A DNA stretch of 24,024 nt from JAHEEL01 sp964581295 (GTDB taxonomy: Bacteria > Actinomycetota > Acidimicrobiia > Spongiisociales > UBA5794). Numbering within the stretch: position 1 is the first letter of the stretch; the number at the start of each line of letters is the position of its first letter. Of this stretch, positions 16,693-23,122 are shown piece by piece. The notes below the pieces were generated by a model. The model searched no databases. It was given only the letters and a program-made list of their open reading frames with translations, and had not been told where the DNA came from. The position numbers and the translations under genes are program-made. The stretch covers positions 1-24,024 of the forward strand of contig CAZONX010000025.1 in assembly GCA_964581295.1 (NCBI GenBank), read 5' to 3'.

Positions 16693-16995
16693 CTAGTGCT
16701 TCATCGACGAGGCGTCGGGGTCAGGGCTCTTTGCCCACCCGAGAGCGCGCAGCGGCGCCAAGGACCTCCTGCGCGCGGCGTGCTCCTCCATCGACAGCAC
16801 GCCCCGCGTCGATGGATCCGATGCTCCGAAACCCCGCAGGTCCGCGGCATTGCACCGCCGGACGTCGGAAAGAGCCTCGAACTGCTCGAGCCACATCGTC
16901 GAGTCGAGCGGGAATCCGTGTACGAAGAGAGCAACACGGCCTTCTCCGCTCTCGCTGTAGGCGAACCTGTGCTGGTTGGCGGTGATCTCGTTCAT
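16693..16995 (-). pseudogene. Alpha/beta-hydrolase remnant, truncated before the nucleophile
   Basis: The N-terminal 100 residues of an alpha/beta-hydrolase. MNEITANQHRFAYSESGEG starts the domain, VALFVHGFPLD (21-31) is the strand and oxyanion region, and DLRGFGASDPS (52-62) is the conserved turn. Similarity continues to LAPLRALGWAKS (79-90), where the nucleophile elbow GxSxG should follow within a few residues. The frame instead runs PDPDASSMKH and stops. Ser, Asp and His of the triad are all missing, and no other frame downstream restores them before the UMF1 gene starts 32 bases further on. The remnant is on the same strand as that operon, so loss of the 3' part could have happened when the operon was joined here (inference). 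A longer upstream start (17118) would add a non-conserved extension across the promoter of the divergent gene. Confidence 0.6.
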
Positions 16996-17069
16996 GGGGG
17001 CAGTGTCGCACACGCCGCCACGAGTGCGCGGCGCCTCGCCAGCAAGCACGACCGGGTCGGGCGGGGTGA

Positions 17070-17075
17070 TACGGT
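17070..17075 (+). promoter_or_regulatory. Putative -10 box of the D-cysteine desulfhydrase-like gene
   Basis: TACGGT, preceded by TGA, ends 6 nt before ATG 17082 and there is no Shine-Dalgarno sequence. The spacing fits a leaderless transcript. No convincing -35 element is seen. Confidence 0.38.
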
Positions 17076-17081
17076 CAGGCG

Positions 17082-18053
17082 ATGCATCCATCGCGCCTCC
17101 CCCTCGCCAACCTGCCAACGCCCCTCGAAGCGGCTCCCCGGCTCGCAGCTGCCTGGGGCGGCCCGAAGATTTGGGTCAAGCGGGACGACCTCACCGGGTT
17201 TGGCCTCTCGGGCAACAAGGTACGCAAGCTCGAGTTCCACATTGCGGCCGCCCTGGATGCCGGAGCCGACGCGCTGATCACGTGCGGCGCAGTCCAGTCG
17301 AACCACTGCCGCGCAACCGCACTTGCCGCGGCGAGGGTCGGGCTGCGCACCATCCTCTACCTCCGCAGCCCCGGTGGAGATCCGCCGTCGGAAGCCACCG
17401 GGAATCATCTGCTGCAACGACTCGCCGGAGCGGAGTGTCACTTCATCACCCCCGCCGAGTATGAGGACCGCGACGCGATCCTGGCCAATGCTGCAGCAAA
17501 CCACGGGGCAGCATGGTCGATCCCCGAGGGTGCGTCGGACGCCCTCGGTTCGCTTGGGTTCGTTGCGGCGATGCACGAAGTCGCCGCACAATTGGCGGAC
17601 CGGGGCGTCGAGCGGCCGACGATCTGGCATGCCGCATCGAGTGCGGGTACAACGGCAGGCATGATCCGCGGCGCCAACGAACTCGGCCTCGACGTCGAGA
17701 TCGTTGGTTCATCCGTTGGTGACCCCGCATCCGTCGTCTCCCGCCGAATCCGATCGGTCATGCAGACTGCGAACACGCAGTTCGGCGCCGCCCCCGATGG
17801 TGTGCAGTGGCGGATTCGTGACGACTACGTCGGCCTCGGCTACGGCCTGGCGACCGCGGACGAGCTTGCCGCACAGGCCGAGGCAACTCGGCTCACCGGA
17901 ATGCTGTTCGACCCCGCCTACACCGGAAAGGTCGTGTACGCGTTGAAACAGGAGATCGCGGCCGAGCGGATCACCCCCGATGACACCGTCGTGTTCTGGC
18001 ACACCGGCGGCGGGTTCGCAACGTTCGCGTATCCAGAGCTTGTGGAGGACTGA
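17082..18053 (+). CDS. PLP-dependent D-cysteine desulfhydrase / ACC deaminase family enzyme
   Basis: A fold-type II PLP enzyme (tryptophan synthase beta superfamily) of 323 residues. The PLP lysine is Lys46 in LSGNKVRKLEF, preceded by IWVKRDDLTG (30-39). QSNHCRATA (72-80) gives the Ser73/Asn74 substrate contacts, SSAGTTAG (186-193) is the phosphate loop and HTGG (307-310) ends the cofactor site. FDPAYTGK (276-283) has Thr where true ACC deaminases have Glu after the key Tyr. D-cysteine desulfhydrase (D-Cys to pyruvate, sulfide and ammonia) is therefore more likely than 1-aminocyclopropane-1-carboxylate deaminase. Substrate choice in this family is hard to predict from sequence alone. The ORF starts at the conserved LPLANLPTPLE region. 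The gene stands alone and converges on the MaoC/hydrolase pair, with a hairpin in between. Confidence 0.86.
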   Translation: MHPSRLPLANLPTPLEAAPRLAAAWGGPKIWVKRDDLTGFGLSGNKVRKLEFHIAAALDAGADALITCGAVQSNHCRATALAAARVGLRTILYLRSPGGDPPSEATGNHLLQRLAGAECHFITPAEYEDRDAILANAAANHGAAWSIPEGASDALGSLGFVAAMHEVAAQLADRGVERPTIWHAASSAGTTAGMIRGANELGLDVEIVGSSVGDPASVVSRRIRSVMQTANTQFGAAPDGVQWRIRDDYVGLGYGLATADELAAQAEATRLTGMLFDPAYTGKVVYALKQEIAAERITPDDTVVFWHTGGGFATFAYPELVED

Positions 18054-18081
18054 TTCGCCGTGATGGGCCCGAGCTACCGCT

Positions 18082-18138
18082 CTGAGCTGCCAGCAAGACA
18101 CCGGGCGGGTGGCTGATAGCTGATAGCTGGCAGCTCAG
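18082..18138. terminator. 13-bp inverted repeat with tandem GCTGATA between convergent genes
   Basis: CTGAGCTGCCAGC (18082-18094) and its perfect complement GCTGGCAGCTCAG (18126-18138) can pair over a 31-nt spacer. The spacer contains two tandem GCTGATA copies (18112-18125). The element lies between the plus-strand PLP enzyme (stop 18053) and the minus-strand hydrolase, whose stop codon falls inside the right arm. It could act as a bidirectional transcription end, though there is no U-tract. It could alternatively be one copy of a dispersed REP-like repeat. Confidence 0.45.
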
Positions 18139-18857
18139 TCCAGCTCCACCCGCTCCAAGAACTTCACCAAAGCCTCATTCACCACGCCCGGCCTCTCGAC
18201 GGGGAGCAAGTGTCCTGCTCCCCTCACGATCACGGTCGTCGCATCCCGGGCTGCATCGGCGATCGGCTGGGCGGCGGCCGGTTTCGTCATCAGATCCTGC
18301 TCGCCGAGGATCAGGAGGAGGGGCCGGTCCAGGCGGGCGGCTGTGGCAGCCGCGCTCGGATACTCGCTGCACGCCGTGAGATCGGCTGCTGCGACGCCGG
18401 GGCGGGCCCCTTGCAGGATCCGGACCGTGTCGGCGACCGTCCAATCGGACGCGCCGGCGGGGGTTCGGGCGTGCATCCACTCGCCCATAGTTGAGAACAT
18501 CGAGAGATCGCCCGCCTCGGCGCCCGCCAGAAGATCTGGATTCACGCGCATCTCGTCGGCGACCCCGATCAGTGTCACCGAACGCACCAGGTCGGGCCGG
18601 GCCGCGGTCGCCTCGAGCACTATGAGGGCTCCCATCGAGTGCCCAACGAGGTGCACCGGAGCGTCGAGGACCGAGAGATAGGCCAGGAGCCACCCTGCGT
18701 ATCCTCTCGCCGTCGACGACGGTTCACCCTCGGAATGTCCGTGTCCGGGGAGATCGACGGCGATTGGGGTGAACCCCGCCTCCACCAACCCCTCGGCCTG
18801 ATAGCGCCACACGGAACCGTCCATCGCTGCACCGTGTACCAGGACGACGGTTGTCAT
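18135..18857 (-). CDS. Alpha/beta-hydrolase
   Basis: A complete cytoplasmic alpha/beta-hydrolase of 240 residues. The triad is intact: Ser74 in VGHSMGAL (71-78), Asp188 in GEQDLMT (185-191) and His216 in GAGHLLPVERPG (213-224). The oxyanion segment VLVHGAAMDGSVW (5-17) and DLPGHGHSEG (35-44) are standard. The cap between about 100 and 165 is short and helical. The substrate is unknown; esterase, lactonase or C-C hydrolase activities are all possible. Its ATG overlaps the stop of the MaoC hydratase gene as ATGA, so the two are made together, which suggests an acyl-CoA or acyl-ester substrate (inference). The 3' end lies in a hairpin. Confidence 0.88.
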   Translation of the reverse strand: MTTVVLVHGAAMDGSVWRYQAEGLVEAGFTPIAVDLPGHGHSEGEPSSTARGYAGWLLAYLSVLDAPVHLVGHSMGALIVLEATAARPDLVRSVTLIGVADEMRVNPDLLAGAEAGDLSMFSTMGEWMHARTPAGASDWTVADTVRILQGARPGVAAADLTACSEYPSAAATAARLDRPLLLILGEQDLMTKPAAAQPIADAARDATTVIVRGAGHLLPVERPGVVNEALVKFLERVELD

Positions 18858-19312
18858 CCGGTGATGAAGAACGTCAGCGCTTCCACGATGACTGCCGGGC
18901 GATCAACGCCTTCGATTTCAACCGTGATCTCGTTCTTCACGAGCAAGCGGCCGGCACCTTTCTGCGTGACGTCGACCAGCCGCGTCCGACCCCTTATGCG
19001 GTTGCCCACCTTGACCGGTTCGATGAAGCGCACCTTGTCGGCGCCGTAGTTGATCACCATCACCATGCGGTCGGGGGCGACCATCGTCTCCATGAGCATT
19101 GGCGTCGTGAGGGAAAGCGTGAGGAATCCGTGGGCGATAGTCGACCCAAACGGGGTTTGGGCGGCCGCCTCGGGATCGACATGGATGAACTGGTGGTCCA
19201 TCGTGGCATCGGCAAACGCATCGATTCGGTCCTGCTCGATCGCCAGCCAGTCGGATATGCCGGTCTCTTGGCCAACTCGATCTGCCAGCTCGTCGGCCGG
19301 GATGATCTGCAC
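18854..19312 (-). CDS. MaoC-like (R)-specific enoyl-CoA hydratase
   Basis: A hot-dog fold MaoC dehydratase of 152 residues, a typical length, hydrating trans-2-enoyl-CoA to (R)-3-hydroxyacyl-CoA. The catalytic hydratase-2 motif is seen as ATMDHQFIHVDPEAA (36-50), with Asp39 and His44, followed by FGSTIAHGFLTLSL (55-68). GTG at 19312 is preferred over an in-frame start at 19357 because GGAGGA lies about 6-12 nt upstream and the longer form adds a non-conserved N-terminus. The next gene, an alpha/beta-hydrolase, overlaps its stop. It is divergent from the nuclease lipoprotein gene across about 120 bp containing a perfect palindrome. Confidence 0.9.
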   Translation of the reverse strand: MQIIPADELADRVGQETGISDWLAIEQDRIDAFADATMDHQFIHVDPEAAAQTPFGSTIAHGFLTLSLTTPMLMETMVAPDRMVMVINYGADKVRFIEPVKVGNRIRGRTRLVDVTQKGAGRLLVKNEITVEIEGVDRPAVIVEALTFFITG

Positions 19313-19412
19313 TCCTACTCCTCCTCGTTGTTGGGACAAGGGTAGATCGCGCAGCACGACCGCCGTGTCGGCGCGCTCCCAACCCGGGCAAAAAGCATGC
19401 GCAACCGAGACC

Positions 19413-19431
19413 GACCGGTACCGTACCGGTC
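19413..19431. promoter_or_regulatory. Perfect 9-1-9 palindrome, candidate operator
   Basis: GACCGGTAC-C-GTACCGGTC is a perfect inverted repeat ending 3 nt before ATG 19435. It sits in the 122-bp divergent region between maoC and the nuclease lipoprotein. A TANNNT hexamer (TACCGT, 19419-19424) overlaps its centre, 10 nt before the ATG. A protein bound here would block transcription or initiation of the plus-strand gene. The same bases in RNA could form a hairpin at the start codon. Confidence 0.5.
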
Positions 19432-19434
19432 ATC

Positions 19435-20243
19435 ATGCGACGCCTCACCGCCACCGTCTCACTGCTCGCGCTCCTGGTCGCCGCGTGTACGTCCGGCCCC
19501 AGCATCGAAGCCACCGACGACTCCTCGACAGTCCCTTCGGGCGAACCATCCACGACAACGACTGAGGTGACGCTGCCGCCCGCAGAAGAAGTCGAGCGCG
19601 GGACGGTGGATGGCGTGATCGACGGTGACACGCTCCAAGCGGTCGTCGACGGGCAGCGCATGGAGATCCGCCTTCTGGGGGTCGATGCGCCCGATGCTGA
19701 GGACTGCTACGGCGCCGAGGCTCGCACCGCGCTCTCGGCCTTCGTGACCGGCCAGACCGTCGTGCTCGGCTCCGGCGACACCGATGTCGACGCTTCAGGC
19801 CGAGCTCTTCGCTACGTCATCCTTGAGTCGACGCCGCGCGTGCTCGTGAACGCGGAGCTCGTGTCTCAGGGCGCCGTCATCCCACTCCACAGCGGGCATG
19901 CGCAGGAGAGTGATTTCCTGGCGCGCGGCGATCGAGCGTACGCGTCGGGGAACGGCCTGTGGGGGACGTTCGTGTGTGGCTATGGCGACGACGGCGTCTC
20001 ACCGGATCGCCCCCAGCTTCGGATCAGCGAGATCAGCCTCGCTCCGAGCGGTGGCGCCGAGTTCGACCTCGGCGAAGAGTGGATTCAGATCGTGAACCAG
20101 TCGTACACGGCCGTCGACATCAGCGGCTGGCTCATCCGCAATGAGACCGGCGAGCGCTATCTCGCGTTGCCACCAGGCACTTCGATCGGAGCCGGAGGTT
20201 CGCTCCGGATCGTCACCGGCTGCGGCAACGATTCTGGCGAGAC
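19435..20243 (+). CDS. Lipoprotein with SNase-like nuclease and lamin-tail domains (3' end lost in gap)
   Basis: A secreted lipoprotein of which 269 residues are visible. The signal peptide ends in lipobox LVAAC (14-18), followed by a Ser/Thr-rich linker (about 20-50). A thermonuclease-like domain (about 55-178) holds DGVIDGDTLQ (59-68; metal Asp63/65), EIRLLGVDAPDAEDC (77-91; Arg79, Asp84) and DASGRALRYV (119-128; Arg123). At the position of the general-base Glu43 of staphylococcal nuclease there is Asp87, so activity may be reduced. A lamin-tail domain follows (about 194 to the end): LRISEISL (195-202), EEWIQIVNQSYTAVDISGWL (214-233). Lamin-tail domains are common on secreted nucleases and may bind DNA or polymers (inference). 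The coding frame runs into 100 N at 20244, so the C-terminus is unknown. It likely serves extracellular DNA turnover. Confidence 0.85.
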
Positions 20244-20343
20244 NNNNNNNNNNNNNNNNNNNNNNNNNNNNNNNNNNNNNNNNNNNNNNNNNNNNNNNNN
20301 NNNNNNNNNNNNNNNNNNNNNNNNNNNNNNNNNNNNNNNNNNN
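20244..20343. other. Assembly gap (100 N)
   Basis: Exactly 100 N, the usual placeholder for a scaffold gap of unknown size. It cuts the 3' ends of two convergent genes, the nuclease lipoprotein (plus) and rocA (minus). Reading frames that run through it on either strand are artefacts. Anything, including whole genes or repeats, could be missing here. Confidence 0.98.
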
Positions 20344-21890
20344 CCAGTCTTGCGCGCCATTGTCTTCATCTCCATGAAGAGGCGGAGGTAGTCGGGGCCG
20401 CCGGCTTTCGCATTCGAGCCGGACATGTTGAAGCCGCCAAACGGCTGTATCCCGACGAGGGCGCCGGTGATCTTCCGGTTGATGTAGAGATTCCCCACGT
20501 GGAACTCCCGCCGAGCGCGTTCGATTCGCGCCTCGTCGGTGGAATGCAGTCCGCCGGTGAGTCCGTATTCGGTGCCGTTGGCCACGTCGAGTGCTTCGTC
20601 GAAGTCGGCGGCGCGGATCACCGAGAGCACGGGGCCGAAGATCTCGTGCTGGGCGAGGCGCGCATCCGGAGCGACATCAATGAACACGGTCGGTTCGATG
20701 TAGTAGCCCCCGTCGAGATCCAATCCGTTGCCCCCGGCGACGGGCTCACCGTCCGATGCGCCTCGAGCTATCTCGGCGAGGATCGATTCGTGCTGCTCCT
20801 TCGAGATGACCGGCCCAACGGCATGGTTGTCCTGCGGTGGCCCGATGTTCAACGCCGCGGTGCCGGCAAGCACCCGTTCGACGAGTTCGTCGTGCACGGC
20901 GTCGACTGCGATGAGCCGCGAGCACGCCGAGCACTTCTGTCCCTGGAAGCCGAAGGCCGAGCGAACGGCGTCGGCTGCCGCGGCGTCGAGGTCGGCGGTC
21001 TCGTCGACGATGAGGGCGTCTTTGCCGCCCATCTCCATGTACGCACGCTTCATCCATCGTTGCCCGTGGCGCACACGAGCGGCCCGCTTAGCGATGCGCA
21101 GGCCGACCTCCTTCGAGCCGGTAAAGTTGATGAAGCGGGTTCTGGTGTCATCCACGAGGGTGTCCCCCACCACGCCGCCAGGACCGGGGAGGAAGTTCAC
21201 CACACCGGGTGGCACACCGGCCTCGGCGAGGATTTGCATGAAGCCCCACCCTACGAGCGGCGTGTTCGAGGCGGGTTTCAGCACAACGGTGTTGCCGGCC
21301 GCTATCGGTCCAACGGTCATGCCGACGAGGATGGCTAGCGGGAAGTTCCAAGGCGGGATTACGACGCCTGCGCCGATCGGCAGAAGCCATGACTCGTTTG
21401 TCTCTCCGGGGTAGTCGCATACCGGAACAGGTGCGTCCATGGCGATCGCCTGATGCGCGTAGTAGCGACAGAAATCCACAGCCTCTGCCACGTCGGCTTC
21501 CGCTTCGCTCCAGTTCTTGCCGGCTTCGAACGTCTGCCAGGCAGCGAAGTCGTAGATCCGTTCCGCTATGAGGTCCCCGACGCGATGGATGATCGCGGCT
21601 CGCTCGGCGGCCGGCGTCGCCGACCACTCCCCGAACGCCGTCCACGCGGCCGAAATCGCGTCAACCGCAATCTCAGGCGTTGCCGACGAGGCGGTGCCCA
21701 CGACTCGCTGCGGTTGCGCAGGGTCGATGCTGCGGATGACACCATCCGTCTCGATCGAGCGACCGCCGATTACGAGCGGAGCATGAAGCCCGAGTTGCCC
21801 CTCCACTCGGGTCAGCGCCGCGCGATAGGCCGTGGCGTGGCCTTCGTTCGAGAAGTCTGAGTAGGACAACGATTGATACGGCGTCAGCAT
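20344..21890 (-). CDS. rocA: L-glutamate gamma-semialdehyde (1-pyrroline-5-carboxylate) dehydrogenase, 3' end in gap
   Basis: A cytoplasmic NAD-dependent aldehyde dehydrogenase that oxidises glutamate 5-semialdehyde to glutamate in proline and arginine breakdown. 515 residues are visible, about the full length of RocA-type enzymes, so only the last few residues should be missing. Features: VVIPPWNFPLAI (176-187), NFTGSKEVGLRIAKRA (255-270), EMGGKDALIV (286-295, Glu286), GFQGQKCSACSR (314-325, catalytic Cys320) and IEPTVFIDV (398-406). ITGALVGIQPFGGFNMSGSN (474-493) is typical of P5C dehydrogenases. ATG at 21890 has GAGGAG 4 nt upstream; longer frames upstream are not conserved. A stand-alone enzyme, not a PutA fusion; no proline dehydrogenase gene is in view. 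Divergent from the receiver-domain gene. Confidence 0.93.
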
Positions 21891-21985
21891 GATGCTCCTC
21901 GTGACGGCAACACCCCAGATGCTACGACGAATCCGCCGTCTCACCAGGGTCGAGGGACTGTTCAAGCCGCCCGCACAACGTGCCG

Positions 21986-22387
21986 ATGATGAAACGCATG
22001 CGACCGTCTGTGCTCGTGATCGAAGACTCCGCCAGTGTGCGGCGGCTGATCGATGTCTGCCTGCGTCCCACCGGCGCAGAGATACGTTCTGCCGCCGACG
22101 GCTTGCTCGGTCTCGAGGCCGCATGGGCGGATGTGCCCGATGTCATCGTTCTCGACATCGGGCTCCCGGGACTCGACGGCTGGGGAGTTCTTTCGAGGCT
22201 GCGAGCCGATGAGCGAACGACCGAGGTTCGCGTTCTCGTGCTGACGGCCCATGCACAACCGGAGATGGCCGACCGTGCCGCCGCCGACGGCGCCGACGCT
22301 TTCATGACGAAGCCGTTCCGACCGGACGACCTTCGCGAGACTATCGAGTCACTCGTCGCCGAAGCGCAGACCGCAGCGAACGCCTAG
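21986..22387 (+). CDS. Stand-alone response-regulator receiver protein
   Basis: A single CheY-like receiver domain with no output domain (133 residues from ATG 21986). The acidic pair Glu13-Asp14 (VIEDSASVRR), phosphoacceptor Asp57 (IVLDIGLPGLDGWG), Thr87 (VLTAHAQ) and Lys109 (MTKPFRPDDL) are all in place, so it should accept phosphate. No histidine kinase is nearby. It may act by protein-protein contact or as a phosphate sink (inference). The start is uncertain among GTG 21980 and ATG 21986, 21989 and 21998; none has a clear ribosome-binding site. Its stop interlocks with that of the convergent phosphoribosyltransferase gene in one CTAG. Confidence 0.9.
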   Translation: MMKRMRPSVLVIEDSASVRRLIDVCLRPTGAEIRSAADGLLGLEAAWADVPDVIVLDIGLPGLDGWGVLSRLRADERTTEVRVLVLTAHAQPEMADRAAADGADAFMTKPFRPDDLRETIESLVAEAQTAANA

Positions 22388-23046
22388 CCCGCGTCACCGG
22401 GAGTTCGTGATCGCTCCAAGGCTTCGATGACGGACGCTTCGGAAACCTGCGAAAAGTTGTCGTACCAGGCCCCAACAGCGAAGAACGGTTCCGGCTGGAC
22501 GGGACAGACCATGGCATCCGACACGTCGCCGAGTCGGCTCACCGTTGTGGGCGGCCCGACCGGCACCGCCGCGATGATCCGAGCTGCGCCGGCGCTTCGG
22601 ACGAGACGAAGAGCGACCTCGAGCGTTGCACCGGTCGCCACACCGTCGTCTACGACCACGCAGACACGGCCGGCAATCGGCACCGCCGCACGGCCAGCGC
22701 GGACGTGCGCCGCACGGCGGGCCACCTCGGCTTGCTGCCGCTGGGTCTCGTCCTGCACGTAGCGCTCGTCGATCCCGAGATAGTCCACCACTACCTGGTC
22801 GATCACCGCGGTTCCATCCTCGGCGACGGCGCCAATCGCGTACTCAGGGTTGCCGGGTGCTCCGACCTTGCGCGCGATGAGTACATCCAGTTCGCCGCCG
22901 ATCCGTTCGCACACGACGGCGGCGAGCGGGATACCTCCACGGGGCACGCCAAGCACGAGTGGCCGCACATCGCAATCGACGACGTCGGCCTCAACAATCG
23001 CCGATGCGAGGCGAATTGCCGCGTCGGTGCGGTCGCGGTACCTCAC
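22384..23046 (-). CDS. Phosphoribosyltransferase family protein
   Basis: A type I phosphoribosyltransferase-fold protein of 220 residues from GTG 23046. The PRPP-binding 13-residue motif is CVVVDDGVATGATL (129-142). GVPRGGIPLA (33-42) and IARKVGAPGNPEYAIGAVAE (58-77) belong to the predicted phosphoribosyltransferase group often found near stress or dormancy genes in actinobacteria. The substrate is unknown. The GTG at 23046 is chosen because the conserved VRYRDRTDAAIRLA start follows it and a TACGCT box lies 6 nt upstream; a longer frame to 23169 would cross the divergent gene's start. Its stop shares CTAG with the receiver gene. Confidence 0.85.
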   Translation of the reverse strand: MRYRDRTDAAIRLASAIVEADVVDCDVRPLVLGVPRGGIPLAAVVCERIGGELDVLIARKVGAPGNPEYAIGAVAEDGTAVIDQVVVDYLGIDERYVQDETQRQQAEVARRAAHVRAGRAAVPIAGRVCVVVDDGVATGATLEVALRLVRSAGAARIIAAVPVGPPTTVSRLGDVSDAMVCPVQPEPFFAVGAWYDNFSQVSEASVIEALERSRTPGDAG

Positions 23047-23052
23047 GCCTCG

Positions 23053-23058
23053 AGCGTA
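23053..23058 (-). promoter_or_regulatory. Putative -10 box for a leaderless phosphoribosyltransferase transcript
   Basis: Reading the minus strand, TACGCT ends 6 nt before GTG 23046 and no ribosome-binding site is placed at usable distance. The same hexamer serves the divergent gene 50 bp away. Confidence 0.42.
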
Positions 23059-23109
23059 CTCGGTCCGGCCTGTCCCACTCGACGGGAAGCGCCAAGAGGG
23101 ACGACGCCG

Positions 23110-23115
23110 TACGCT
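23110..23115 (+). promoter_or_regulatory. Putative -10 box for a leaderless lipid-kinase transcript
   Basis: TACGCT ends exactly 7 nt before ATG 23123, again without a Shine-Dalgarno sequence. With the minus-strand copy it makes a mirrored divergent promoter within 76 bp. Confidence 0.45.
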
Positions 23116-23122
23116 CCTCGTC

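Noticed and set aside
20157..22124. Reading rocA as a 655-residue protein continuing through the gap
   Set aside because: The continuation passes through 100 N and then reads antisense to the nuclease lipoprotein; the upstream 78 residues are not conserved either.
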